This document shows, piece by piece, positions 5,753 through 13,887 of a stretch of DNA of 55,715 nt. The first letter of the stretch is position 1. Every line of letters starts with the position of its first letter. This DNA is from a virus: positions 1-55,715 of IMG/VR virus record IMGVR_UViG_3300032288_002071. The stretch is one strand, 5' to 3'. A program made the translations under genes and the position numbers. The notes under the pieces are model-generated. The model made no database searches and was not told the origin of the DNA. It saw only the letters and a list, made by a program, of their open reading frames with translations.

Positions 5753-6597
5753 TAATCTTTGATTACAATCAAGTAGCCATCTCTTCATTAATGGAACAAA
5801 TCGGTTCATCTAAAAAACCGGTTGAAGAGAATCTAGTTCGCCATATGATATTGAACGTGATTCGTACCTATGTGAAACGATTCAAAGCTACACACGGACC
5901 AGAAGTTGTTATCGCTTGTGATAACCGTAATTACTGGCGCCGTGACTTTTTTCCACAATACAAAGCATCACGCAAGAAAACACGTGATGCTTCTGGGCAT
6001 GATTGGAATTCTATCTTTGACTGTCTACACAAAATCAAAGAAGAACTGAAAGAATATTCACCTTACAAAGTCGTTGATGTTGACACTGCTGAAGCAGATG
6101 ACATCATCGCCACACTAGCTATTCAAAAGTCAGCACATGAAAAGGTGATGATTCTTTCTTCAGATAAAGATTTTGCTCAGTTACAGAAGTACCCAAACGT
6201 TGAACAGTATTCACCAATACTGAAGAAAGCAATCAAAGAACCACTGCCTGCTGTACAACTAAAGCAGATGATTATACGTGGTGACAAAGGTGATGGTATT
6301 CCCAACATTCTGACACAAGATAATGTGTTTATCGATGGTGGTCGTCAAAAGCCAATCACTGAAGCAAAGATTATTAATTGGTTGAATCAAAAGCCCGAAG
6401 AGTTCTGTACAGATGAGATGCTGCGTAATTACAAACGCAATGAACTGCTGATTGACTTGACAAAAGTACCTGAAACTCTACAAGTATCGATCATAGATAC
6501 ATATGAAAGCGCAACTGCTCATTCCAAGCAGGTGTTTATGAATTACATGATTGCAAACAAACTAAAAAATCTCCTTGAGGTAATTGATGAGTTCTGA
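5749..6597 (+). CDS. rnh: RNase H, T4-type 5'-3' exonuclease (FEN1/PIN-like)
   Basis: A 282-residue member of the T4 RNase H family (T4 enzyme about 305 residues), which removes RNA primers and adjacent DNA from lagging-strand fragments. The metal-binding acidic clusters are visible in order: MIIFDYNQ at the N-terminus, IACDNRNYWRRDFFPQYKASRK, DVDTAEADDIIATLA, ILSSDKDFAQL, and the helix-hairpin-helix region IIRGDKGDGIPNI. It overlaps both neighbours by a few bases in a replication operon. In T4 rnh is also close to genes 33, 59 and 32; here that block is split, with 33-59-32 some 15 kb downstream. Confidence 0.92.
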   Translation: MIIFDYNQVAISSLMEQIGSSKKPVEENLVRHMILNVIRTYVKRFKATHGPEVVIACDNRNYWRRDFFPQYKASRKKTRDASGHDWNSIFDCLHKIKEELKEYSPYKVVDVDTAEADDIIATLAIQKSAHEKVMILSSDKDFAQLQKYPNVEQYSPILKKAIKEPLPAVQLKQMIIRGDKGDGIPNILTQDNVFIDGGRQKPITEAKIINWLNQKPEEFCTDEMLRNYKRNELLIDLTKVPETLQVSIIDTYESATAHSKQVFMNYMIANKLKNLLEVIDEF

Positions 6598-7018
6598 GAA
6601 ACTATATTCCGAAATATTTGAGGAATTTGAAAAAGCAACAACCAAACAAGAACGAATAAACATTCTACGCCGTGAGGGTGATGAACGTTTTCGTTTCTTT
6701 CTACAGTTAGTATTCAATCCTGCTATTGAGTTTGATATTCATCTACCTCACATGTATCGACCGGCAAAAGAACCTGCGGGATTGAACTACGCATATCTTG
6801 ATACTGAGATGCCTAAAATGTATAGGTTTATCAAAGGTCATCCTATGCGCCCAGAGAACTTCACCGCAGAAAAGACTACACAACAGATATTGGTTATGTT
6901 AGAATCATTACATCGTGATGAATCTGCGATGATTCTTAAAGTCTTTAAAAAAGAATTCAAGATAAAAAATCTCACAGCAAATTTAGTTAAAGAAGCGTTT
7001 CCTGATCTAGTGATATGA
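6587..7018 (+). CDS. DUF6433-like conserved phage protein
   Basis: A 143-residue protein. I start it at the ATG at 6587, which overlaps the end of rnh and has a TTGAGG-type ribosome site; an in-frame TTG three bases earlier is less likely. The sequence (EIFEEFEKATTKQERINILRREGDERFRFFLQLVFNPAIEFDI) has the helical pattern of a family frequent in T4-type cyanophages and pelagic phages, listed as DUF6433. The N-terminal part resembles the helical N-terminus of phage ATP-dependent DNA ligases, so a link with replication is possible. The catalytic domain of a ligase is absent. Function unknown. Confidence 0.7.
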   Translation: MSSEKLYSEIFEEFEKATTKQERINILRREGDERFRFFLQLVFNPAIEFDIHLPHMYRPAKEPAGLNYAYLDTEMPKMYRFIKGHPMRPENFTAEKTTQQILVMLESLHRDESAMILKVFKKEFKIKNLTANLVKEAFPDLVI

Positions 7019-7524
7019 GAATAATTGTTGTATCTGGTGGCTTTGACCCCATTCATTCAGGTCATCTTGCTATGTTGCGTGAAGCAGCAGGTATGGGTGA
7101 CAAACTCATTGTTGGTGTAAACTCTGACGAATGGCTTACCCGCAAGAAAGGTAAAGCGTTCATGAGCATACATGAACGTAAAGCAATCTTACAAGCAATA
7201 CGTTGGGTCGATGAGGTATGGGAGTTTGATGATACAGACGGAACTGCTTGTGAATTATTAGACCGTGTGTTATCATCGTACAATACACGCATATACGAAA
7301 GCCATGAATTTGTGTTTGCTAATGGTGGCGACCGTAATGAATCAAACAATGCTGAAGCAAAAGTACCAGGTTGGCAATTTGCTTATGGTGTTGGTGGTAG
7401 TGATAAAAGAAATTCATCATCTATATTGTTAAGGAAATGGAATGAAAGTAGCGATAGTGACACCGACCATAGGTACAGACTTTTTGGAGAAGTGCGTAGA
7501 GTCGATCCAGAAACAAACATATGA
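7015..7524 (+). CDS. Cytidylyltransferase-like nucleotidyltransferase
   Basis: A 169-residue protein of the HxGH nucleotidyltransferase superfamily. The nucleotide-binding motif FDPIHSGH occupies residues 10-17 and the second signature NSSSILLRKW lies near 133-142. GCT- and RfaE2-type enzymes activate a phosphorylated sugar or polyol with CTP or ATP. The first start overlaps the upstream stop (ATGA). The frame runs 28 residues past the usual family end and overlaps the next gene by 83 bases, an unusually long overlap. That tail may be an extension of no function. Position before a glycosyltransferase, a 3,5-epimerase and a GalE-like enzyme suggests a shared activated-sugar pathway. The exact substrate cannot be told. 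Confidence 0.82.
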   Translation: MRIIVVSGGFDPIHSGHLAMLREAAGMGDKLIVGVNSDEWLTRKKGKAFMSIHERKAILQAIRWVDEVWEFDDTDGTACELLDRVLSSYNTRIYESHEFVFANGGDRNESNNAEAKVPGWQFAYGVGGSDKRNSSSILLRKWNESSDSDTDHRYRLFGEVRRVDPETNI

Positions 7525-8200
7525 AAATTTAACACATTATATTTTTGTTGATGGTGACGAATATACTGATAAAGTATTAGAAGTCACAAAAAATATTTCC
7601 GATAAAAAAATTAAAGGAGTATTTCTTGAAGAAAATGTTGGTAAAGGTTGGTATGGTCATAGGGTATATGCTGCATGTGGCTATCTTGTCAATGCTGATG
7701 TTATATGTTACCTTGACGAAGATAATTGGTTTGAGCCTAATCACGTTGAGAAACTTTTGGAGAGAATCCAAAAAGGTGCTGATTGGGCATTCTCACTAAG
7801 AAAAATTGTTGACCGTGATGGCAATTATGTTTGTGATGATAACTGTGAATCATTAGGTCAGTGGCCTATCTATTTTAATCCAGATGCTTTTCACATTGAC
7901 ACATCATCATTCATGGTGAAAGCAGACATCGCTCGTAAACTTGGTGCAGCATGGTATGGGCAGTGGGGTGCTGATCGTAATTTCTTCAATGCGTTGAAAC
8001 ATTACTTTCCAAACTTCTCTTGCTCTAAAGAATATTCTTTGAACTACCGTTTAGATGCTAATCCTAATTCTGTGAACGCTGAGTTTTTTGAAAAAGGTAA
8101 TGCAGAGAATGCCAAACGATATCCTAATGGATTTCCATGGCAACAAGTTTATTCTGAAGAATATGTGGTTGGACCTGGTATAACTATTGTGAGTGGATAA
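7442..8200 (+). CDS. Family 2-type glycosyltransferase
   Basis: A 252-residue GT-A fold protein. The N-terminus MKVAIVTPTIGTDFLEKCVESIQKQTY is the typical family 2 start (nucleotide binding), and YLDEDNWFEPNHVE (around residues 95-108) holds the acidic D-x-D-like metal site. Such enzymes transfer a sugar from a nucleotide donor. The ATG at 7442 follows AAGGAAAT. The stop overlaps the start of the next gene (ATAATGA). It may glycosylate a virion protein, phage DNA or host surface polymer; the window does not decide this. Neighbouring sugar enzymes support a dedicated glycosylation pathway. Confidence 0.85.
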   Translation: MKVAIVTPTIGTDFLEKCVESIQKQTYENLTHYIFVDGDEYTDKVLEVTKNISDKKIKGVFLEENVGKGWYGHRVYAACGYLVNADVICYLDEDNWFEPNHVEKLLERIQKGADWAFSLRKIVDRDGNYVCDDNCESLGQWPIYFNPDAFHIDTSSFMVKADIARKLGAAWYGQWGADRNFFNALKHYFPNFSCSKEYSLNYRLDANPNSVNAEFFEKGNAENAKRYPNGFPWQQVYSEEYVVGPGITIVSG

Positions 8201-8697
8201 TGAAAGTACAAGATACTGAAATTGAAGGCTTGAAAATTGTCATGCCTATTGTATATGAAGATTTTCGTGGTACGAACTTTGAGGCGTTCAATAAATTTAC
8301 ATATCATCACGAAGGTATAACACAGTCTTTTTTGGTAGATAGTATTTCTACTTCACGCAAACATGTGTTGCGTGGCATTCATGGTGATGATAAAACAACG
8401 AAACTTGTTTCATGTTTGTATGGTAGCATTTATGTTGTTGTGTTGGACCGTAGACCTGGTTCACAAACATACAATCAGTGGCTATCATTTAATCTATCGG
8501 ACAGAAACAAACATCAATTACTGATACCACCAGGTTGTGGTAATGGTCACCTTGTGATGTCTGATGAGTGTGTATTCAGCTATAAGCTTGACCAATACTA
8601 TGATCGTAAGTCACAGTTTACAATCAAGTGGAACGATCCTACATTTGAGATTTACTGGCCCGTAAAACATCCTATTTTGTCAGAAAGAGATAGATGA
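8200..8697 (+). CDS. RmlC-like dTDP-4-dehydrosugar 3,5-epimerase family protein
   Basis: A 165-residue cupin of the RmlC family. Matching segments are VLRGIHGDDKTTKLVSCLYGSIYVVVLD, which carries the conserved R-G-x-H with the catalytic His, and LLIPPGCGNGHLVMSD. RmlC epimerises C3 and C5 of a 4-keto-6-deoxy sugar nucleotide on the way to rhamnose-type sugars. Related enzymes act only at C3 or C5, so the product here is open. It is slightly shorter than typical RmlC (about 180 residues). It overlaps its neighbours by one to four bases. Confidence 0.85.
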   Translation: MKVQDTEIEGLKIVMPIVYEDFRGTNFEAFNKFTYHHEGITQSFLVDSISTSRKHVLRGIHGDDKTTKLVSCLYGSIYVVVLDRRPGSQTYNQWLSFNLSDRNKHQLLIPPGCGNGHLVMSDECVFSYKLDQYYDRKSQFTIKWNDPTFEIYWPVKHPILSERDR

Positions 8698-9677
8698 GAA
8701 CAGCATTTGTGACAGGTGGTGCAGGTTATCTTGGTTCACACTTAGCAAAAGCATTAAAGCAAGCCGGTTATTACACATTCTGCTTTGATTTAAAAATTCC
8801 AGAAAATAAAAAATACTGGGACAATTATGCATTTGGTGATGTGCGTAATTGGGAAGATTTGCATCAATCTTTTGAAGATTTACGTTTGATCCATAATAAA
8901 AAACCAGACGTTGTATTTCATCTTGCAGGACTAATTGAAGTTGGACTATCAGTAGAAAATCCGATTGACTTTTGGGAAACAAATGTCGGCGGCACTTGCA
9001 ATCTACTCTCCGTAATGAAAGCATTTCATGTTAATAATATTGTTTATTCTTCTACTGCCGGTCTTTATCGTCCTCAGTTTACCACGCTCTCAGAGAAAGC
9101 CGAAGTAGGCAGCAACAATCCGTATGCCAATAGCAAGTATGCTGCTGAATGTGCTATTCGTGATTCAAAACTGAATCATGTAATCTTTCGTTTCTTTAAT
9201 CTTGCTGGTGCTGATCCAGATGGTGAAATGGGCGAATCACATGATCCAGAAACACACTTGATTCCAAGAATGTTTGAAAGTCTAAATAATCAAGAGTTCT
9301 ATATTTACGGAAACGATTATAATACTTCAGATGGCACGTGTATAAGAGATTATGTACATGTGTCCGACATTGCAGATGCACATATACTGGCTGACCAGTA
9401 TCTGCAAACTCCATATGCAAATCAGCCACGAACATTCAACTTAGGAACTGGTAAAGGTCATTCAGTATTAGAAGTGATACAAACTGCCGTGACAGAGTTA
9501 GACATTCCTATTCTTTATTTGTTTAGAGAAAGACGAGATGGTGATCCGTCAAGATTGGTCGCCAACTGTGATTCCGCTAAACGATATCTAAACTTCAAAC
9601 CGAAACATAATTTAAAATCTATTTTGAGAACTGCGTATACTTGGTATGGAAAACAAAGAGACAGAACTACCGTTTGA
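8694..9677 (+). CDS. GalE-like NAD-dependent sugar-nucleotide epimerase (extended SDR)
   Basis: A 327-residue extended short-chain dehydrogenase. The Rossmann motif TGGAGYLGSH is at residues 7-16. The active-site elements are SSTAGLY (Ser/Thr) and YANSK (Tyr-x-x-x-Lys), followed by FRFFNLAGADPDGEMGE and RDYVHVSDIADAH, all typical of UDP-glucose 4-epimerases. It probably converts UDP-glucose to UDP-galactose or a related pair and supplies donor sugar to the glycosyltransferase. It begins inside the stop of the RmlC-like gene and its end overlaps clpP by 32 bases. Confidence 0.88.
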   Translation: MRTAFVTGGAGYLGSHLAKALKQAGYYTFCFDLKIPENKKYWDNYAFGDVRNWEDLHQSFEDLRLIHNKKPDVVFHLAGLIEVGLSVENPIDFWETNVGGTCNLLSVMKAFHVNNIVYSSTAGLYRPQFTTLSEKAEVGSNNPYANSKYAAECAIRDSKLNHVIFRFFNLAGADPDGEMGESHDPETHLIPRMFESLNNQEFYIYGNDYNTSDGTCIRDYVHVSDIADAHILADQYLQTPYANQPRTFNLGTGKGHSVLEVIQTAVTELDIPILYLFRERRDGDPSRLVANCDSAKRYLNFKPKHNLKSILRTAYTWYGKQRDRTTV

Positions 9678-10176
9678 TTCGTATGCTCACTTCATGTCCG
9701 GCACTGTTGACCCGATGACAATTGAGTATGCTGCTAAATGGTTGATGAATGCAAAATTCAACAAGATTGAAAAGCCACTAACTCTTCATATAAACTCTGA
9801 AGGTGGTGATCTGGGTGATGCTATTGGTCTGGTTGATCTGATGCGTGGTGTTCGCCCTGTCCGAACACTTGCATATGGTAATCTGATGAGTGCAGCTTTT
9901 ATGATATTTGCTGCTGGTGAAAAAGGCTATCGTGCTATTGGTAAGAATACAACCATCATGATTCACCAGTTCAGTGACAGTCTGGAAGGCAAGTATCACG
10001 ACATGAGAGCATATGCTAAAGAATGTGACAGATATAACGAACGCATGGCAGAACTTCTTTCCGACTGCTCAAACTTGACAGTTAAAGATGTCAAGCACAA
10101 ACTTCTGAAGCCGACTGATGTATGGTTGACGGCTGATGATTTGATTTATTATGGTATCGCAGATATAATCTTCTAG
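9646..10176 (+). CDS. ClpP-family serine protease
   Basis: A 176-residue ClpP-like protein. The oxyanion region reads LTLHINSEGGD (46-55), the nucleophile is Ser82 in YGNLMSAAFM, the base is His107 in TIMIHQ, and Asp158 in PTDVWLTADDLIYYGIAD is the probable third member. ClpP chambers degrade proteins with an AAA+ partner. No ClpX or ClpA is present in the window, so a host partner, or a separate role such as head maturation, is possible. Divergent ClpP-like proteins are known in marine T4-type phages. The tmRNA at 18158 makes a link with tagged-protein breakdown worth noting, though this is inference. Confidence 0.88.
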   Translation: MENKETELPFDSYAHFMSGTVDPMTIEYAAKWLMNAKFNKIEKPLTLHINSEGGDLGDAIGLVDLMRGVRPVRTLAYGNLMSAAFMIFAAGEKGYRAIGKNTTIMIHQFSDSLEGKYHDMRAYAKECDRYNERMAELLSDCSNLTVKDVKHKLLKPTDVWLTADDLIYYGIADIIF

Positions 10177-10187
10177 GAGCAATAAAT

Positions 10188-10364
10188 ATGTTGTCTGGTG
10201 GCAAAAAGTTTCAAAAGCCTAAGAAAACAAAATTTCACAAACAAAATGAGAGCGATGAGTATCGTAATTTGAAGCAACATAAACATCATGATAAGACGAT
10301 GTATCGCCTGTTAAAACAGGAAAACGATTATGTCTTACAAGGACGAATTAAAGAAACAAATTGA
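10188..10364 (+). CDS. Small Lys/His-rich hypothetical protein
   Basis: A 58-residue very basic protein (MLSGGKKFQKPKKTKFHKQNE, then NLKQHKHHDKTMYRLLKQEN). TAGGAGC precedes the ATG. It overlaps the next gene by 35 bases. The charge suggests nucleic-acid binding, but no fold is recognised. Confidence 0.6.
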   Translation: MLSGGKKFQKPKKTKFHKQNESDEYRNLKQHKHHDKTMYRLLKQENDYVLQGRIKETN

Positions 10365-10491
10365 ACAACTAGAAAATTCAATTGATGTAGATAGAATGAG
10401 GCTAAATGCTCTGCGACAAGAGTTGATGAGCCTAAACATGAAAGAAAAAGCCGAAGCTGCATTCGGTCAGCAACAACTTCTACAAGGTTAA
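10330..10491 (+). CDS. Short coiled-coil hypothetical protein
   Basis: A 53-residue helical protein (MSYKDELKKQIEQLENSIDVD and LRQELMSLNMKEKAEAAFGQQ) with heptad-like spacing, so it is probably a coiled coil. The start lies inside the end of the preceding frame. No ribosome site stands out, and a TACAAGG just after the ATG is not useful. Function unknown. Confidence 0.55.
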   Translation: MSYKDELKKQIEQLENSIDVDRMRLNALRQELMSLNMKEKAEAAFGQQQLLQG

Positions 10492-10508
10492 GGTCAATCT
10501 TCTGTTCG

Positions 10509-10516
10509 TATAAATA
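10509..10516 (+). promoter_or_regulatory. T4-type late promoter TATAAATA
   Basis: A perfect match to the T4 late -10 element, 19 bases before the ATG at 10535. It should drive the first fibre/adhesin pair late in infection. Confidence 0.8.
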
Positions 10517-10534
10517 AGCGAATAGGAGATAAAC

Positions 10535-11014
10535 ATGGCTTTAACGAAAATCAGCACTGGCGGCACTGCTGCCAATCTCACGCTTTCCCTAACTAGAGTC
10601 CTAGAAGGGGCAAACATCAACTCTACTGCTATTGGTGGAAACGTCAACATTGATGTTTCTAATAGCACTGTCTATTTTTTTGAAGCAAATACCATAGCAA
10701 ATCTCACGTTCAATCTACGTGCGAATAGTTCCCATACGTTTGACTCTGCTGCCACTATTGGTGGAACAACGACTGTGGCTATAGCAGTCAAGCATGGCAC
10801 AGATAGACATACAGCAAATCTGTACATTGATGGTGGTTTAATTACAGGCACATTTTCGGGAAGTCCTAACTCTCTCTTTTACGCTGGAAATACTGCACCT
10901 GTTTATCAGGCAATTACTTCCGGTGAACTAAATCTGTTCACATATAGCGTATTCAAAAAAGCGGCAAACTCTTATGTTGTCATTGCCGGTAACACTATTT
11001 TTGGATTGGGTTAA
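10535..11014 (+). CDS. Tail-fibre-associated protein with shared C-terminal domain
   Basis: A 159-residue protein preceded by AGGAGAT and a perfect late promoter. From about residue 40 it consists of a domain (NSTVYFFEANTIANLTFNLRA, then TANLYIDGGLITG and FTYSVFKKAANSYVVIAGNT). The same domain forms the C-terminal part of the larger fibre proteins at 48253 and 51821. In all three cases a glycine-rich adhesin gene follows within a few bases, so this looks like a partner or attachment domain for that adhesin. It is probably a beta-rich trimerising fibre domain on the virion; this is inferred from location and pairing. Confidence 0.75.
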   Translation: MALTKISTGGTAANLTLSLTRVLEGANINSTAIGGNVNIDVSNSTVYFFEANTIANLTFNLRANSSHTFDSAATIGGTTTVAIAVKHGTDRHTANLYIDGGLITGTFSGSPNSLFYAGNTAPVYQAITSGELNLFTYSVFKKAANSYVVIAGNTIFGLG

Positions 11015-11016
11015 AC

Positions 11017-13464
11017 ATGCCACCTATTTTTGCATCTTTAGGTTCTGGAGCAATTGCTTCTTACGGATTGATTAGACGATTTGGTGTCACTGCTCCTGTT
11101 GATTACGCAGTAAGTAGAATATTCACAGAAACCACTACATGGGTAGCACCATCAAGTGTAACACAGGTTGACTATCTTGTTGTTGCTGGTGGCGGCGGTG
11201 GTGGTGGTTATGACCGTGGAGGTGGAGGTGGTGCTGGTGGATTTAGAACAGGAACAAGTTTTAGCGTTACTCCAGGTCAGTCTTACACTGTTACTGTTGG
11301 TGCTGGTGGCGCAGGCGGAGCGTCTTTAGGTGACGGTAGTAATGGCGTAAACTCAACATTCTCCACTATCACATCTAATGGTGGCGGTGGTGGTGGTTGG
11401 TATGGTGGTTCTGCTAAATCTGGTGGTTCTGGCGGCGGTGGAGGACATGCTAATAATGGTGGCGCTGCTGGCACTCCAGGTCAAGGTAATAATGGAGGAG
11501 CAGGTTCAGCCAGTTTAGGTGGAGCATCTGGCGGTGGAGGTGGAGGGGCAAGTGCTGCTGGCGCTGCTGGTAATAATGGAGGCGCCGGCCCTGCGGGTGG
11601 AGGTGCTGGTGGTAATGGGACTGCATCTTCTATTTCAGGTGAATCTCTAACTTATGCCGGAGGTGGCGGTGGTGCTTCTGATCTTACAACAGGTGGAGCT
11701 GGCGGCACAGGCGGTGGTGGTAGAGGAGCACTCAATAATCAAAATGGATTTAGTGGCAATACATCTACTGGTGGAGGAGGTGGTGGTGGCGGCACTGCAC
11801 CTGGTAATTTGGGAGGTGCTGGTGGCTCTGGTGTAATCATTCTTCGTTACACAGAAACATTTCCAGGTGGTAATGGTGTCTATGTTTTTGCAAACACAGG
11901 ACAGTTAAGAATACCACAAGGTGCAACAACGATTGATTATTTAATTGTTGCTGGTGGTGGTGGGGGTGGTGGTGCATACGGTGATGTAAATGGTGGTGGG
12001 GGTGGCGGTGCTGGTGGAGTTCTTCAGGGCACAGGATATCCAGTAGGACCAAATCAACTATACACAATTTCAATTGGTGCTGGTGGAATTGGTGGTTCTT
12101 CTGGAACAGGTACAAATGGAACTAATTCTGTTATTTCTTCTGGAAATACGGCAAATGCCATTCTTTTAACTGCTATAGGTGGTGGTTACGGTGGTGGAAG
12201 AACGGGAAGTGGTCCTTCTTATTATAATGGTGTGTTTGGTGGTTCAGGTGGTGGTTCTCAAGGCTCTGCACCCTCACAAACAGGCGCTCCAGGAACACCA
12301 GGACAAGGTAATGCTGGAGGTTCTGTAACAACTCCATTTTGGGGTGGTGGTGGTGGAGGAGGTGGTGGTGCTGTTGGATTTAATGGAGCGACCAATGGTG
12401 GTAATGGTGGTGTAGGTATTTTTTCAACAATCACTGGTTCAAATACTGCTTATGGTGGTGGGGGTGGTGGTGGAGGTAGATTTAGTCCGGGCACACCAGG
12501 TTATGGTGGTTCTGGTGGTGGTGGAAATTCTGCTCCTATTCCAGCAGGTGATGGTAATTCTGGTTCTTCATATACAGGAGGTGGTGGAGGTGGTGCTGTA
12601 TCTGCTGCTCCTTCTCCAGGTGGTGCTGGACCAGCGACACAAAGAACTGGTGGTTCTGGTGGTTCAGGTTTTGCTGTCATCAAAGTTTCAGCATCACAAA
12701 ACAAGATAGCAGTATTCTCTAACACTGCAACATGGAATGTGCCAACTGGTGTATCGTCAATTGAGTATCTTGTAGTTGCTGGTGGCGGTGGAGGTGGTAC
12801 GGGTGATGGTGCTATCTATGCTGGTGGTGGAGGTGGTGCTGGTGGATTTAGAACAAGTCCTGCTGTATCAGTAACACCCGGTTCATCGTTAACGGTTGTT
12901 GTTGGTTCGGGTGGTTCGGGAACAACCGCCGTTATAGTTCCTGGTGGTAATGGATCAAATTCTGGTATATATGGTTCTGCTCCATTTACTGCTGTTTGGT
13001 CATCTGGTGGTGGTGGTGGTGCCTCTAAAAGTTCTGTTGCATATAATGGTGGGTCTGGTGGTGGAGGAAGTCAAGGTGTTGCTGGTACCGGAAACACAGG
13101 AGGTTATACTCCAGCAGAAGGTACAAATGGTGGCGCTGGTGCACCCGGATGGGTTGGTGGTGGCGGCGGCGGTGCTTTAGTAAGCGGTGGTGTGGCTGGA
13201 GCGAATTCAAATGGACAAGGTGTTGGTGGTGCTGGTGCAACATCATCTATTACAGGCACACCAGTGACATATGCTGGCGGCGGTGCTGGTGGTGGATATA
13301 ACGTAACACCTGGTGGCGCTGGTGGTGGTGGTTCTGGTGGTGGTGGAACAACTGATAATGCTACTCCAGGAGCAGTTGCTTCCGGTGGCGGTGGCGGCGC
13401 TGGTGGGGGTTCTATAGTTGGTAAAGCTGGTGGCTCTGGTGTCATCATTCTCAAATGGACATAA
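11017..13464 (+). CDS. Glycine-rich tail-fibre adhesin, three repeat units
   Basis: An 815-residue, extremely Gly-rich protein. After a short N-terminus it has three units of about 250-290 residues. Each unit starts with a strand (VDYLVVAGGGGGG, IDYLIVAGGGGGG, IEYLVVAGGGGGG), then GGGGAGG, a hydrophobic strand ending in VTVGAGG or a variant, long Gly-rich runs, and a final GSGVIILRYT-like closing strand. Gly-rich segments of this kind form polyglycine-II bundles in phage adhesins such as gp38 of Salmonella phage S16, where loops bind the receptor. It is therefore a strong receptor-binding candidate. It is paired with the preceding gene and has four relatives at 49218, 50474, 52833 and 54256. 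The low-complexity DNA is prone to recombination between copies. Confidence 0.82.
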   Translation: MPPIFASLGSGAIASYGLIRRFGVTAPVDYAVSRIFTETTTWVAPSSVTQVDYLVVAGGGGGGGYDRGGGGGAGGFRTGTSFSVTPGQSYTVTVGAGGAGGASLGDGSNGVNSTFSTITSNGGGGGGWYGGSAKSGGSGGGGGHANNGGAAGTPGQGNNGGAGSASLGGASGGGGGGASAAGAAGNNGGAGPAGGGAGGNGTASSISGESLTYAGGGGGASDLTTGGAGGTGGGGRGALNNQNGFSGNTSTGGGGGGGGTAPGNLGGAGGSGVIILRYTETFPGGNGVYVFANTGQLRIPQGATTIDYLIVAGGGGGGGAYGDVNGGGGGGAGGVLQGTGYPVGPNQLYTISIGAGGIGGSSGTGTNGTNSVISSGNTANAILLTAIGGGYGGGRTGSGPSYYNGVFGGSGGGSQGSAPSQTGAPGTPGQGNAGGSVTTPFWGGGGGGGGGAVGFNGATNGGNGGVGIFSTITGSNTAYGGGGGGGGRFSPGTPGYGGSGGGGNSAPIPAGDGNSGSSYTGGGGGGAVSAAPSPGGAGPATQRTGGSGGSGFAVIKVSASQNKIAVFSNTATWNVPTGVSSIEYLVVAGGGGGGTGDGAIYAGGGGGAGGFRTSPAVSVTPGSSLTVVVGSGGSGTTAVIVPGGNGSNSGIYGSAPFTAVWSSGGGGGASKSSVAYNGGSGGGGSQGVAGTGNTGGYTPAEGTNGGAGAPGWVGGGGGGALVSGGVAGANSNGQGVGGAGATSSITGTPVTYAGGGAGGGYNVTPGGAGGGGSGGGGTTDNATPGAVASGGGGGAGGGSIVGKAGGSGVIILKWT

Positions 13465-13482
13465 TGTTGTAAAAATACAACA
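13465..13482. terminator. Hairpin after the adhesin gene, terminator-like without a T tract
   Basis: TGTTGTA and TACAACA form a 7-pair stem with loop aaaa right after the stop. No U run follows, so termination is uncertain. Confidence 0.4.
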
Positions 13483-13488
13483 GGCTAC

Positions 13489-13517
13489 TTGACATAGTAT
13501 TCATACCGTGTTATACT
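13489..13517 (+). promoter_or_regulatory. Sigma70-type promoter, TTGACA-17-TATACT
   Basis: -35 at 13489-13494 and -10 at 13512-13517, just before the ATG at 13527. The leader can be only a few bases, so the first ATG may be used with little or no Shine-Dalgarno sequence. Confidence 0.8.
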
Positions 13518-13526
13518 GTATATACT

Positions 13527-13883
13527 ATGAAAAGTATGCCTGTTATCGGTTCGACAATTACCGTAAATTGTCAATATTACACTGGTCCCGTTAGCTTTAC
13601 TGGCGTGGTCGTCAATCCCTATCGTTGGTTAGATGCTAACGAATTCTGTTTACAAACCGACAACAAAGCTTTTCCTGTGTCAGTTATCAATCTAGCAAAT
13701 GTTGTTGATCTGAAAATACTTAAAGGATCAGCAACAACTATTCGTAAGTTCAAAGTTTCCGGCACGAAAGGTGACTATATTGTAACATTGTCAAATAAAC
13801 ATCTTTCCTGTAGTTGTATAGGTTACAAGTATCACAGCAAGTGCAAACACATAACAAAAGTGAAAGACAAGCTTGCCGAATAG
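13527..13883 (+). CDS. SWIM zinc-finger protein
   Basis: A 118-residue protein with a C-terminal SWIM-type zinc finger: Cys95, Cys97, Cys106 and His108 in LSCSCIGYKYHSKCKHI fit CxCx8CxH. The segment KGDYIVTLSNKHLSCSC, a strand leading into the finger, is typical of the family. SWIM domains bind DNA or proteins. The N-terminal 70 residues are a small beta-rich region resembling an SH3-like barrel. It is expressed from its own near-consensus promoter and is the first of three consecutive single-gene units (13489-14846), each with the same promoter type, which suggests early takeover genes. Confidence 0.8.
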   Translation: MKSMPVIGSTITVNCQYYTGPVSFTGVVVNPYRWLDANEFCLQTDNKAFPVSVINLANVVDLKILKGSATTIRKFKVSGTKGDYIVTLSNKHLSCSCIGYKYHSKCKHITKVKDKLAE

Positions 13884-13887
13884 CATC

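Noticed and set aside
7015-7524. Frameshift between the cytidylyltransferase and glycosyltransferase genes
   Set aside because: The glycosyltransferase has its own ATG, ribosome site and complete N-terminus, so an overlap is the simpler reading.
10181-10188. AATAAATA as a late promoter before the gene at 10188
   Set aside because: It runs into the ATG itself; the sequence is better explained as the spacer after the ribosome site TAGGAGC.
11283-13454. Pro-rich, His-rich or Val/Leu-rich frames antisense or out of frame to the glycine-rich adhesins (also in 49684-53933)
   Set aside because: They are shadows of GGT/GGA/GGC-rich codons and have no independent starts or conservation signals.
11017-13464. 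CRISPR-like or microsatellite array from repeated GGTGGT tracts
   Set aside because: The repeats are in frame glycine codons inside long open frames, with no constant spacer length.
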